A stretch of DNA of 64,000 nt from contig NZ_JASFDV010000033.1 in NCBI RefSeq assembly GCF_030766825.1, forward strand, positions 1 through 64,000, in the 5' to 3' direction. Position 1 is the first letter of the stretch. The number at the start of each line of letters is the position of its first letter. Position numbers and translations under genes: made by a program. The notes beneath the pieces were generated by a model. That model was not told the DNA's origin, did not search any database, and saw only the letters and a program-made list of their open reading frames with translations. This DNA comes from Nocardiopsis sp. CC223A (GTDB lineage: Bacteria; Actinomycetota; Actinomycetes; Streptosporangiales; Streptosporangiaceae). Positions 12,861 through 20,724 of the stretch are shown in pieces.

Positions 12861-13110
12861 GCCGGTAGTCGACCACATTCACCGAACCGAGTTCTAGCCC
12901 GGAGGGGAACGTGTTCCGCGTGGCGTGCGGGCGGGTCGGGATGGCCGGATGCGGACATCGGGGACGGGGAGCGGTGGACGTCCGCGCAGATGGGACGCGG
13001 CACCTCCGGGAGCGGGTGGCGAACCGGACCTTCCGGACACTTGCGGCGATCGGGCGTACACGCTTTGCTGTCGGATGCCTTCCCGTCCGCCCCCAGCCGA
13101 AGGAGCCCCC

Positions 13111-13416
13111 GTGTCCGGTTTCCGCAAGAGCACGGTCGTCGCGCTGCTCGCCACCGTCTTCCTCTCCATGGGTACGGGCGCCGCACTGGCCGCCCTCCGG
13201 GAGGTGCCCGCAGGCGGCGGCACCTGGCGCTACGGCACCCAGAACGGCACCGCGCACTCGCAGTACCTGCACAACACCTTCTGCCACACGGCGACCGTTG
13301 CACGCAAAAACACCAGTGTGAAGGACTCGGAGAAGGCCGATCCTCGTATCTGGGCACGTGCCTCCCTCGCGGACAGCCCGTTCCATGTCGAGGAGTCCTT
13401 CTACAACAGGTGCTGA
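13111..13416 (+). CDS. lactococcin 972 family bacteriocin precursor
   Basis: Predicted secreted antimicrobial peptide. The 101-residue precursor has a basic start, a hydrophobic signal stretch at about 7-27 and likely cleavage after AALA, giving a mature chain of about 70 residues. The family pattern is clear: GGGTWRYG near the mature N-terminus, then FCHTATVARKNTSV, a central IWARAS, and a C-terminal EESFYNRC. Lactococcin 972 blocks septum formation through lipid II. The GTG at 13111 has AAGGAG 7 nt before it; the frame is open further upstream, but that part is not signal-like. Two cysteines (in FCH and the last residue) could form a disulfide, which the founding member lacks. The next two genes are the matching membrane protein and ABC ATPase. 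Confidence 0.85.
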   Translation: MSGFRKSTVVALLATVFLSMGTGAALAALREVPAGGGTWRYGTQNGTAHSQYLHNTFCHTATVARKNTSVKDSEKADPRIWARASLADSPFHVEESFYNRC

Positions 13417-13487
13417 ACGAACCCTCGCCTCACTGATCCCCTACGTACAAGGGGCCGCAGAGGCGGTCCCTCCCGCTGAGAGGTCCC

Positions 13488-15545
13488 GTGCACCGTATCC
13501 TCGCCTTCGTCCACACCGTGGTGATCGCCATGGCGATGCTCCTGGGATTCCTCACCATGGCCGCGATGCACCGGTACAACGATCTCGGGCCGGTCCACTA
13601 CGTGGGTGTCGACGGCAACGAGGGCGGCGCGAGTACGGAAGAGGTCGTCGCCGCCCTGACCGCCCTGTCCGAGGAACGACCGGTCGCTGTCATGGCCACC
13701 CGAGCCGCCCCCCGTGACCTCGATGGGGGCATGGAGCTGTACGTGCTCTCCTCCGTGCCCGGGAGCGATATGCGCTCCTGGGCGGAGAACGGGTACCCGA
13801 ACTTCACACCTGTGCCGCAGTTGCGGGTCCATGCCCTGGCAGAACTGGACGAGGACGACCCGCGCGGCTCCTACTGGGTCGAGGGCACGGCGGCCGACGC
13901 CGAACTGGTCCTCGGAACCCTGGAGTCGGTCGGCCTGTCGGGCGAGATCGACCCGGCCCTCTCGGTCATGGCCCGTTACCCGGGCACCATCATCTTCAAC
14001 GAAGCCCTCGGCACCATGCTGTTGCTGGTCCTGGCCTTCGTCACCGCCACCACGGGCGCCGGTGTGCTGCTCAACGCCCGCGCCTACGGCGTCAGACGCC
14101 TGCACGGGCACTCCTACGGACGCATCCTCGCCGCCGACCTGCGCGGAGTCACCCGGGCCTGGCTGCTCCTGGCCCCCACGAGCACGGCCGCGTTCGCCGT
14201 CTTCCTGTGGTGGTACAACGGCTTCGCCCGGGTGGGGGAACTGGCGGCGGTGACCGCCGTCTTCGCGGTTCTGCTCCTGGCCGCGGCGCTGGCCTCCCAC
14301 GCCGCCGCCCTCGCCCTCCTACACCTCACCGCCGTACCCACCGCGATCAAAGGAAGGCTGCCTGTGCGCAGCGTCGCGGTGTCGGCGTACGCGGTGCGGA
14401 TCGCCTCGGTGGCACTGGTCCTAGTCTCGGCGACCGCCACCTTCACCTACGGGGAGCGGGTCGCCGAGCACCAGGCCGGACTCGACTCCCTGACCGGTAC
14501 CGAGGAGATGGGGGCGCCCCGCATCGGAGGCGGCGCCGACATGGAGGAGTCGTTCGAGGCCTACGAGACCATCGTCGGCCCCTGGATCGTGGACGCCGAC
14601 GCACGTGGCGAAGTGATCATGGTCGAGCAGAAACTCGCACAGGACGTCCTGACTCCTGAGGTGCGGGCCACCGGCATAGACGTGCTGTCAGTGAACGAGA
14701 CCTACCTTGCGCACGCAGGCGTCGATGTCGGTGAGGCCGCACTCTACGGGCCCGGAGTACGCATCCTGGTGCCGGAATCCCTGACCGGATACTCCGACCA
14801 TCTGGTGAACGGGGTCCAGTACGGGGCCGAGTACTCCGCCGCCGAGGAGCACCGCGACGGCCCGGTCACCGTCCTCACCTACCCCGACGGCCACACCTTC
14901 CCCACCTACGCCACGACCTCGGACCTGACATGGAGTATCCGCCCCGTCCTCACCGACCCGGTCGTCATCGTCCACCCGCCGGGGTACTTCGACGGAGGGA
15001 TGTACGCCACCATCGCCTCCGGCGGCGGCATCGTCTTCCTCGACGGGGACGCCGCTGCCCGGGACGCCGCCGAACCCCCGCTGTCGTCCTACATCGTTGC
15101 CGTGGAATCCATCCCCGAGCGGGCCGCCCTCGACCATCACCGCTGGTTGGGGGACCTGCGGATGAACGTGTTCAACCTGGCGGCGTCGGTCGCGGTGCTG
15201 GCCCTGACCTCCGTCGCCGCCTGCCTGGTGTACACCCGGGCGCGGGCCCAGCACATCTTCGCCCGGCACATCTCGGGGTGGTCGTTCGCGGCGACGCACC
15301 GGGGGTTCCTGCTGGTGGAGGTGGGACTGGTGGCGCTGTTCGTCGGCTACGCGGCCAAGGGGCTGTGGGACGCACTGGCGGATTTCAGAGTCATCGAACT
15401 GGGGGTGTTCGAGTCGGACGTGGTGCGGGCCCAAGCACAATTCGCGCTGTCCGCGGCGATCGGCGTCGCCGTGTTGGCGATCGTGCTGGGGGTGCTGGCG
15501 TACTTCCACCGCCGGATCGTCCGGGAAGGCGCGTCCCAGGCCTGA
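13488..15545 (+). CDS. bacteriocin-associated integral membrane protein (DUF1430-like)
   Basis: Large polytopic protein of 685 residues in the position of the lactococcin-972-associated membrane protein, thought to give immunity and/or act as permease of the exporter. One hydrophobic segment lies near residues 5-25. A long extracytoplasmic part follows. Membrane segments then occur at about 168-192, 220-242, 250-280 and 305-325, with a second extracytoplasmic domain to about 555 and three C-terminal segments at about 560-580, 610-625 and 645-672. This seven-to-eight-segment layout resembles MacB/FtsX-like permeases. The start is a GTG at 13488 behind GAGAGG, 71 nt after the precursor gene. 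Family level is confident; the division between export and immunity is not known. Confidence 0.8.
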   Translation: MHRILAFVHTVVIAMAMLLGFLTMAAMHRYNDLGPVHYVGVDGNEGGASTEEVVAALTALSEERPVAVMATRAAPRDLDGGMELYVLSSVPGSDMRSWAENGYPNFTPVPQLRVHALAELDEDDPRGSYWVEGTAADAELVLGTLESVGLSGEIDPALSVMARYPGTIIFNEALGTMLLLVLAFVTATTGAGVLLNARAYGVRRLHGHSYGRILAADLRGVTRAWLLLAPTSTAAFAVFLWWYNGFARVGELAAVTAVFAVLLLAAALASHAAALALLHLTAVPTAIKGRLPVRSVAVSAYAVRIASVALVLVSATATFTYGERVAEHQAGLDSLTGTEEMGAPRIGGGADMEESFEAYETIVGPWIVDADARGEVIMVEQKLAQDVLTPEVRATGIDVLSVNETYLAHAGVDVGEAALYGPGVRILVPESLTGYSDHLVNGVQYGAEYSAAEEHRDGPVTVLTYPDGHTFPTYATTSDLTWSIRPVLTDPVVIVHPPGYFDGGMYATIASGGGIVFLDGDAAARDAAEPPLSSYIVAVESIPERAALDHHRWLGDLRMNVFNLAASVAVLALTSVAACLVYTRARAQHIFARHISGWSFAATHRGFLLVEVGLVALFVGYAAKGLWDALADFRVIELGVFESDVVRAQAQFALSAAIGVAVLAIVLGVLAYFHRRIVREGASQA

Positions 15546-15584
15546 TCACGGGTTCTGGAACACGAAGGAGAGGGAACCGCCGAG

Positions 15585-16241
15585 ATGGCGACGACGACCC
15601 ATTGCGAGCTGCGCGGTGTGCGCAAGGAGTACGGCGGACGGGCCGTGCTCGACGGTTTCGACCTCGCGGTCGGGGCCGGGGAGATGGTGGCGGTCACCGG
15701 GGCCAGCGGGTCGGGCAAGTCCACGGTCCTGAACCTGATGGGGCTGCTGGAGGCCCCGGACGGCGGCGAGGTCCGCCTGCTAGGCGAGCGCGCACCGCGG
15801 CCGCGCAGCCGGGGTGCGAAACGGTACCTGCGCTCGCACCTGGGGTACCTGTTCCAGAACTTCGCGCTGATCGAGAGCGCGACGGTCCGGGAGAACCTGG
15901 AGGTGGCGCTCGCCTACGCGCCGGGGGGCGGGTCGAAGAAGGAGCGGATGGCCGAGGCCCTGGAGCATGTGGGGCTGGCGGGAACCGAGGAGCGGAAGGT
16001 GTTCTCGCTGTCGGGCGGGGAGCAGCAACGGGTGGCCATCGCCCGGCTGATGCTCAAGCCGTGTGAGGTGGTGCTCGCGGACGAGCCGACGGGGTCGCTG
16101 GACGCCGACAACCGCGACGTGGTGCTCGGGCTGCTGCGCGGGATGAACGAGGCGGGCCGGACCGTCGTCATCGCCACCCACGACCGCACGGTGGTGGAGG
16201 CCTGCGGCCGCGAAGTGACCTTGGCCCACAGCGGCCTCTGA
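15585..16241 (+). CDS. bacteriocin export ABC transporter ATP-binding protein
   Basis: ATPase partner of the upstream membrane protein, 218 residues, MacB/LolD-like and matching the lactococcin-972-group exporters. Walker A is GASGSGKST, the Q-loop lies in GYLFQNFALIESATVRENL, the signature is LSGGEQQRVAIARLML, Walker B VVLADEPTGSLD and the switch histidine ATHD. It lies 39 nt after the membrane protein gene with GAAGGAGAGGG before the ATG, so the three genes form an operon. The gene-poor repeat region starts directly after its stop. Confidence 0.92.
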   Translation: MATTTHCELRGVRKEYGGRAVLDGFDLAVGAGEMVAVTGASGSGKSTVLNLMGLLEAPDGGEVRLLGERAPRPRSRGAKRYLRSHLGYLFQNFALIESATVRENLEVALAYAPGGGSKKERMAEALEHVGLAGTEERKVFSLSGGEQQRVAIARLMLKPCEVVLADEPTGSLDADNRDVVLGLLRGMNEAGRTVVIATHDRTVVEACGREVTLAHSGL

Positions 16242-16257
16242 GGGTTTCCTTCCCGGG

Positions 16258-16640
16258 ACCGACCGGAGGCGTCGTGCCCCCCCGCCACAACGGCGACCCC
16301 TCACGCAACCGGGGCGCCCGGCCACAACCGGAGGGCGCCGCGCGACCCGGGCCGCAGGGGGTTGTCCACCCGATCGGGGCGCCCGGCCGGTCTGTCTGTG
16401 TCCTCTCCTCCTTGCTTTTTAACGCTGTGGGGGTGAGGGGTGGCCTGTCCGGGGTCCCGGTCCTGCCGGAGGCAGCATCATCTCCTTCGGCTCCAGGGGT
16501 CCGGCCAGGCGTTCCCTCAGTCCCGGACCCGGGGGTTCCCACCCGACCGGGACGGCCCGCCACAGCCGGAAGGCGTCGCGCGGCCTGTGCCCCGGGGGTT
16601 CCCACCCGGCCTGGGGCCTCAGCCCCAGCCCGGTCACATC
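16258..16640. repeat. left array of degenerate 64-bp repeats
   Basis: At least one full 64-bp unit (16568-16631) and several partial or diverged copies (about 16264, 16330-16390, 16530-16567). The unit contains GGAGGGCGTCGTGCGGCC, then GGGGGTTTCCCACCCG and GGCCTCAGCC. It is in the opposite orientation to the array at 17834-17985. Confidence 0.75.
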
Positions 16641-16653
16641 CCTGGCCGCCCCC

Positions 16654-16730
16654 GCCCCAGGGGGTGGAGGCCGCAAGAGTCCTCCCGTCCCCGCCCTAGG
16701 GGGTGGAGGCCGCAAGAGTCCTCCCGCCCC
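16654..16730. repeat. 39-bp tandem duplication
   Basis: Two adjacent copies (16654-16692 and 16693-16730) that share AGGGGGTGGAGGCCGCAAGA and differ at only a few positions. A third partial copy begins at 16731. Confidence 0.8.
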
Positions 16731-16765
16731 GCCCGAAGGGGGTGTCGGTAGAGCGGAACGGAACC

Positions 16766-17087
16766 CCGGCCGCAGGGGGTGAGAGGAACGTGGAGGTTTC
16801 CAGGACGGTCACCGCTTGGGAAGGGCGGTCTGTGGGCGCTGTCTCGGAAGTGTTGTGCTCCACCGGTCACCGCTTGGGAAGGTACAGACCCGGGCCGGGC
16901 GTCGACCCGTCCCCGCGCAGTCGGCGCCCGGCAGAGCGCCGGGCGGGTGCGTTGGGCTCACGCCCCGGGTGGTGGGGGTGCGCTTTCCGGGGACGGGTCG
17001 GTGACCGGCAGCACGCTCAGCCACACATGTCCACGGAGAGAACGCTGTGACTGGAAACAGGCTATTGCTCAGACCTCGCTTGTCACC
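16766..17087 (+). repeat. left arm of a ~320-bp inverted repeat
   Basis: Pairs with the reverse complement of 17497-17815. Three blocks are nearly identical between arms: GAAGTGTTGTGCTCCACCGG and the following ~45 bp, about 65 bp starting GGGGACGGGTCGGTGACCGG and containing CCACACATGTCCACGG, and the inner end GCTCAGACCTCGCTTGTCAC. Between blocks the arms diverge with small indels. Both arms leave open a frame starting GTGGAGGTTTCC and ending in MSTERTL; I do not call it a gene because the best-conserved block runs past the stop codon. Confidence 0.85.
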
Positions 17088-17496
17088 TCAGCCGCCTGCC
17101 GTAGTGACCCCGGCCCCGATCGCCCTCCCCGACCCCAGAGGGTGAAACCCCCGCCTCCACCGCCACCCACGGCCACAGAGAGTGACCACGTCCACGTTTT
17201 TGGTGGTGCCGGTGGCGATGGTGCCCCGCCTCCCGAAACCCCCCTGCCCTCTGCCTCTTGTCCCGTGCCTTCAGGCCTCCTGTGGCCGTCACCCCCGTGC
17301 GGCGGGGGTTCTGGTCCTTCCTTCCGAGACCCGGGAGCCAGGGCCGCAGGGATGAGCGCGGCCCGCACCCCCAGCGGCAGGGGTTCCGGTACCTGCCGCC
17401 TCCACCCCCTGAAGCGCGGGTGGCGGTTCTTCCTCCCTGTCACCCCCAGCGGTGCGGGAGGGCAGTGCCGGCCGGGGTTGCACCGCCTGTGGCCAG
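17088..17496. other. centre of the inverted-repeat element
   Basis: These 409 bp between the arms hold no supported gene. They are rich in short imperfect repeats of the form CACCCCCAGCGG-GGGGTTC (near 17283, 17367 and 17450), unrelated in sequence to the arms. Confidence 0.5.
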
Positions 17497-17815
17497 GGTG
17501 ACAAGCGAGGTCTGAGCAACCGCGGCTTTGCAGTCACAGCGTTCTCTCCGTGGACATGTGTGGCTGAGCGTGCCGCCGGTCACCGACCCGTCCCCTTGAA
17601 CCAACCCCCACCACCCCGGGCGTGCTTCGAACGCAACCGCCCAGCGGCCTGCCGGACCTCGTACGCGGGGACGGATCGACGCCCGGCCCGGGTCTGTACC
17701 TTCCCAAACGGTGACCGGTGGAGCACAACACTTCTGAGAGAGCGCCCTCACACCGCCCTTCCCAGATGGCGGGCGACTTGGAAACCTCCACGTACCTCTC
17801 ACCCCCTTCGGCCGG
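17497..17815 (-). repeat. right arm of the ~320-bp inverted repeat
   Basis: Inverted partner of 16766-17087. It starts GGTGACAAGCGAGGTCTGAG at its inner end and finishes near the GGCCGGGG that meets the right 64-bp array. Length is 319 bp against 322 bp on the left. Confidence 0.85.
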
Positions 17816-17833
17816 GGCCCCAGTGGCGTGACA

Positions 17834-17985
17834 CGGCTATGGCTGAGGCCCCGGGCAGGTGGGAAACCCCCCGAGGCGGAGGCCGCACGACGCCCTCCGG
17901 CTATGGCTGAGGCCCCGATCGGGTGGGAAACCCCCTGGGCCGGAGGCCGCACGACGCCCTCCGGCTGCGGGGACGGGGGATACGC
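17834..17985. repeat. right array of 64-bp tandem repeats
   Basis: Two full 64-bp units (17834-17897 and 17898-17961) and a partial third. Both units begin CGGCTATGGCTGAGGCCCCG, contain GTGGGAAACCCCC and end CGCACGACGCCCTC; they differ only in two short variable stretches. This is the same family as the left array, inverted. Confidence 0.88.
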
Positions 17986-18119
17986 GGAAGTACAGCCCGG
18001 AGATCGGTCACAGATTCCAAGGAGGACACCTCGGCCCATGGACGTGGTTGCCCAGGGCCGGGCTGTGGAAGCGAAGAGTACCTTCCGCCGCAGGAGGAAT
18101 GAGCATGGCCATTGCCACG

Positions 18120-18500
18120 TCAGCGACGGGCGTTGACCCACAGGCTGGGCAACGCGCCGCCGTTGCAGAGGTGCCGGTGGAGGGCGTCGAAGGCGCGGTC
18201 CGCCCGGCGCAGGAGTGCCGCGGTGTCGGCTCCGGGGTCGGCGGCGTCGCGGAGGAGGGAGGAGAGGCGGTCGAAGAGTTCGTCGGCCCGCTCCCGCTGG
18301 GCACGGGTCGCGGGACGGTCGGTGCGCGTCGTGGCGGAGGTGCGCGGAGAGGTCATCGCAGGGTCCTTGCCTTTCTTGCGGGTGATGGGAAGGCGCCGGG
18401 GCAGTGGCCCGGGAACGCGGTCGGCGACCGGAGCCGGTCGGGTACGGGGTGCGGTGAGGCGGGCGAAGTCGGCCCACGTGAGTTCGCCGTGGCCGTTCAC
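18120..18500 (-). CDS. small hypothetical protein
   Basis: Unrecognised 126-residue protein. The C-terminal half, from MTSPRTSATTRTDR, is a predicted helical domain (ERADELFDRLSSLLRDAADP, then ALLRRADRAFDALHRHLCNG). The N-terminal part is basic and proline-rich. The GTG at 18500 overlaps the stop of the upstream gene by 4 nt, suggesting translational coupling. An internal ATG at 18356 has AAGGA upstream and would give a 78-residue form. It belongs to a pair divergent from the XRE regulator, which suggests a place in that regulatory cluster. Confidence 0.5.
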   Translation of the reverse strand: MNGHGELTWADFARLTAPRTRPAPVADRVPGPLPRRLPITRKKGKDPAMTSPRTSATTRTDRPATRAQRERADELFDRLSSLLRDAADPGADTAALLRRADRAFDALHRHLCNGGALPSLWVNARR

Positions 18501-18805
18501 AGGCGGCCGAGGAGTTCGGCGACGAGGTCGCGGGCCAGGGTGTGTTCGCTGCCTTCCGGCGCGATCGGGACGGTGACGCGGGGGTCACCCGGCATCGTCC
18601 GCCACCAGTGGCGGTCGGAGTAGCGGACGTCCACCCGGCGTCCCGCGTGCTCGGCCCGCACCGATCCCGGAAGGTCGCCGTCCGTCACGGCGATCCCCCG
18701 GCGGCGCAGCGCCGAGTGCAGCGCCATGACCGCCATTGCGGTGTCACTTGCATCAGGGAGGCGTGCTGTGTCGCTCATGAAACCCATGGTGAACAGCACC
18801 GACAA
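18497..18805 (-). CDS. small hypothetical protein, divergent from XRE regulator
   Basis: Unrecognised protein of 102 residues (93 if started at the ATG at 18778, reading MSDTARLPDASD). It looks like a single small alpha/beta domain: a helix ALHSALRRRGIAV, strands RVDVRYSDRHWWRTMPGDPR and VTVPI, then a final helix. Its stop overlaps the next gene's GTG. It shares a 70-bp divergent promoter region with the XRE/DUF5753 gene. Similar small genes often lie beside DUF397/XRE regulators in actinobacteria, but I cannot name a function. Confidence 0.5.
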   Translation of the reverse strand: MSVLFTMGFMSDTARLPDASDTAMAVMALHSALRRRGIAVTDGDLPGSVRAEHAGRRVDVRYSDRHWWRTMPGDPRVTVPIAPEGSEHTLARDLVAELLGRL

Positions 18806-18876
18806 GATCCCATAGGGTTCGGGACCACACGGGATTTTGCGGTTTCCCCACGGAATCAGTTGGACACCATAAGCAC

Positions 18877-19641
18877 ATGACCCCCAATCTGTTCGCAGAC
18901 ACCCTCACGCGATACCGCGAGGTCGCAGGGCTGACACAGAAACAGCTCGCTGCGCGCGCAAACGTCAGCCCGTCATCGGTCAACCGCTGGGAACTAGGAC
19001 ATTCAGACCCTAAGCGCGATAATGCAGAAAGGCTGGACAAAGTCCTTTCCGCGGGCGGGAAAGTGCTATCCGCCTGGCAGGCGCACACCAACGGCACCGG
19101 CTTGCCGGACTGGGCCCGGGACCTCGCGGCGATCGAGGCGGCAGCCCGCCACCTCATGCTGATAACCCCGGCGGCGACGCCCGGCATATTGCAGTGCCCC
19201 GAGGTCGCCGCCGCCGTCTTCCGGGCCGGACTACCGGCGGCGAGCCCGGAAGAAATCGCTCGTCTGGTGTCCCTACGCTGCGAGCGGCTCACAGAACTGC
19301 CCGACCTGCGCGTCACTGCCGTGTTCCCCGCTGCCGCCGTGTCGGGCTTGCCCCCGACCCTCCGAACCGCCCAGGCGCGAGCGCTGCTCACCTGGGCGGA
19401 AACCGACCGGGTGATGCTGCATCTGGTGCCCGAGGGAACCACGTTGTTGGTCCCTGCTGCGCCTCTCATGGTTTTCCGCCTGCGCACGGGTGATCTCGCG
19501 GTGGTGAGCGACCATGCGGACGGTAACGTGATCCATGAGGCGGACTCTCACGACCGGCTATCCGTAGAAGCCACCGCCGCCATAGGGGCCGCGCTCCCGC
19601 ACCAGGCCTCGCTAGAAGAACTTAGGAAGCACACGACATGA
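18877..19641 (+). CDS. XRE-type regulator with DUF5753 domain (WhiJ-like)
   Basis: DNA-binding regulator of 254 residues. The N-terminal helix-turn-helix (about 3-62) reads FADTLTRYREVAGLTQKQLA and SPSSVNRWELGHSDP. The remainder is the DUF5753 sensor-like domain with its typical opening, PGILQCPEVAAAVFRAGLP, and a C-terminal FRLRTGDLAVVSDHADGN. Such proteins (WhiJ relatives) pair with a small DUF397 protein, seen here with a 4-nt overlap at 19638. The pair usually controls developmental or antibiotic genes in streptomycetes; targets here are unknown. The ATG follows a short divergent promoter region. Confidence 0.9.
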   Translation: MTPNLFADTLTRYREVAGLTQKQLAARANVSPSSVNRWELGHSDPKRDNAERLDKVLSAGGKVLSAWQAHTNGTGLPDWARDLAAIEAAARHLMLITPAATPGILQCPEVAAAVFRAGLPAASPEEIARLVSLRCERLTELPDLRVTAVFPAAAVSGLPPTLRTAQARALLTWAETDRVMLHLVPEGTTLLVPAAPLMVFRLRTGDLAVVSDHADGNVIHEADSHDRLSVEATAAIGAALPHQASLEELRKHTT

Positions 19642-19820
19642 GCAACCCTGCGGACTGGCACAAGTCCAGCTACAGCGCCAACGGGGCGAACTGCGTCGAA
19701 GCGCGCGAGTCCGCCTACGGCGCGGACGTCCGCGACACCCAGCATCGGGAGGCCGGACACCTCAGCTTCGACCGCACCGAGTGGTCCGCCCTCCTCGCCG
19801 GCGTCCGCACCGACCGATGA
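19638..19820 (+). CDS. DUF397 domain protein
   Basis: A 60-residue protein with the complete DUF397 pattern: WHKSSYSANGANCVEA, a central VRDT, and a C-terminal LSFDRTEWSALLAGVR. DUF397 proteins are the partners of XRE/DUF5753 regulators. The ATG overlaps the stop of the regulator by 4 nt, so the two are translationally coupled. A clear hairpin terminator follows at 19906. Confidence 0.9.
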   Translation: MSNPADWHKSSYSANGANCVEARESAYGADVRDTQHREAGHLSFDRTEWSALLAGVRTDR

Positions 19821-19905
19821 TCCGGGCCACGGCCTTCGCCGCCCCGGCCCAGCCGAGATCCCCCGTCTCGGCAAAGACCGACGACCGGCCCTTCCGCGGC
19901 CCGAG

Positions 19906-19939
19906 CCCCCGTCCTGGAATTCCAGGTCGGGGGATTTTT
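19906..19939 (+). terminator. intrinsic terminator after DUF397 gene
   Basis: CCCCCG-T-CCTGGAATTCCAGG-T-CGGGGG followed by ATTTTT. A long stem with one internal mismatch and a real T-run, 86 nt after the stop codon. Confidence 0.8.
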
Positions 19940-19977
19940 CGTACCCGGATGACCGAATAGAACCTTTAATGGCAATA

Positions 19978-20040
19978 GCCAGAAAAATTCCCGCAAGCGA
20001 GTTCACCTGCACAGACGCCGGTCCGGGAAAAATTTCTGGC
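19978..20040. repeat. AT-rich inverted repeat
   Basis: GCCAGAAAAATTCCCG (19978-19993) pairs with CGGGAAAAATTTCTGGC (20024-20040) apart from the central A/T run, enclosing about 30 nt. It could be an RNA stem or a binding site upstream of the gene at 20185. Confidence 0.5.
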
Positions 20041-20184
20041 ACTACTCGGGCCTAAATGGCCCTATCGTCTTTGCCATCGCATAACCTCAGCTCGACAACC
20101 GAACACAGTGACCCCGCGACGCTTAGGTAGCGCCCGGGGTCGTGGCCAGCAATTCCCAAACCTTGAACTGATCGGATTGCCGAC

Positions 20185-20724
20185 GTGGCTCAGTCTAGTG
20201 CCGCGCTTTTGAGCCGTGCCCTGCGCCTGCTCGAAGCGCTCTTCTCCCCTCCCCGCGGGCGCCACTCCCGAACCCGCATCCTCGGTCTCCGCCGCAGGTC
20301 AACGCGCGTTCGCCGCTACGCCGCGAACCCCGGACCCGCCCGACGTTCCACCCTGCGCCTCCCCGCCGACCTCGCCCCGCCCGCCGAGATCGTCCCGGCC
20401 GAGGACGTCGCCCTGGTCCGGCCCTACTACACCGCCCACGAGCGCTCCCTCGCCGAGGGCGACGATGCCGATCGCGTCCAGGCCCAGGCGTGCGCCCGCC
20501 TGGCCCGCTGGACCAACGACACCACCGAGCCCCCCGCGCCGCCGCGCATCCCCGCGCAGCGCCCCGCGCCCGCCGGGGACCTGCTCGCCCCCACCGCTCC
20601 CGAGCCTGTGCGTGTCCGGGACCCGTTCGTGCCGCCGGACCTGGCCGACCTGGAAAAAGCCGTCCGCACCTGGGTCGCCCAGCAGGAGCGCCACCGCGCG
20701 CAGGCCCAGGGGGTGGGGGTGTGA
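20185..20724 (+). CDS. hypothetical protein of the regulatory cluster
   Basis: Unrecognised 179-residue, Pro/Ala/Arg-rich protein without signal or membrane segments. A central segment, VALVRPYYTAHERSLAEGDD, resembles the VRPY-containing small proteins found next to anti-sigma-like ATPases in streptomycete WhiJ-type clusters; the rest is low-complexity. The start is a GTG at 20185 with a weak ribosome site. Its stop overlaps the next gene's GTG by 4 nt, so it is coupled to the ATPase. Confidence 0.6.
   Translation: MAQSSAALLSRALRLLEALFSPPRGRHSRTRILGLRRRSTRVRRYAANPGPARRSTLRLPADLAPPAEIVPAEDVALVRPYYTAHERSLAEGDDADRVQAQACARLARWTNDTTEPPAPPRIPAQRPAPAGDLLAPTAPEPVRVRDPFVPPDLADLEKAVRTWVAQQERHRAQAQGVGV

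Larger units (their letters stand above)
19821..20184. other. intergenic region with AT-rich structure
   Basis: No gene is supported in these 364 bp. It contains the terminator at 19906-19939 and an AT-rich inverted repeat at 19978-20040, then presumably the promoter of the next gene. Confidence 0.5.

Noticed and set aside
16703..17791. Two similar small frames in the inverted-repeat arms ending in MSTERTL
   Set aside because: The strongest conserved block runs past the stop codons and composition is not coding-like, so shared DNA function is more likely. Left as a remark only.
17834..17985. CRISPR array
   Set aside because: Units are 64 bp and directly adjacent with no spacers of constant size, and there are no cas genes.
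17440..18588. 382-codon minus-strand frame
   Set aside because: It runs through the repeat region and in an alternative frame of the two small genes; low-complexity Arg/Pro composition.
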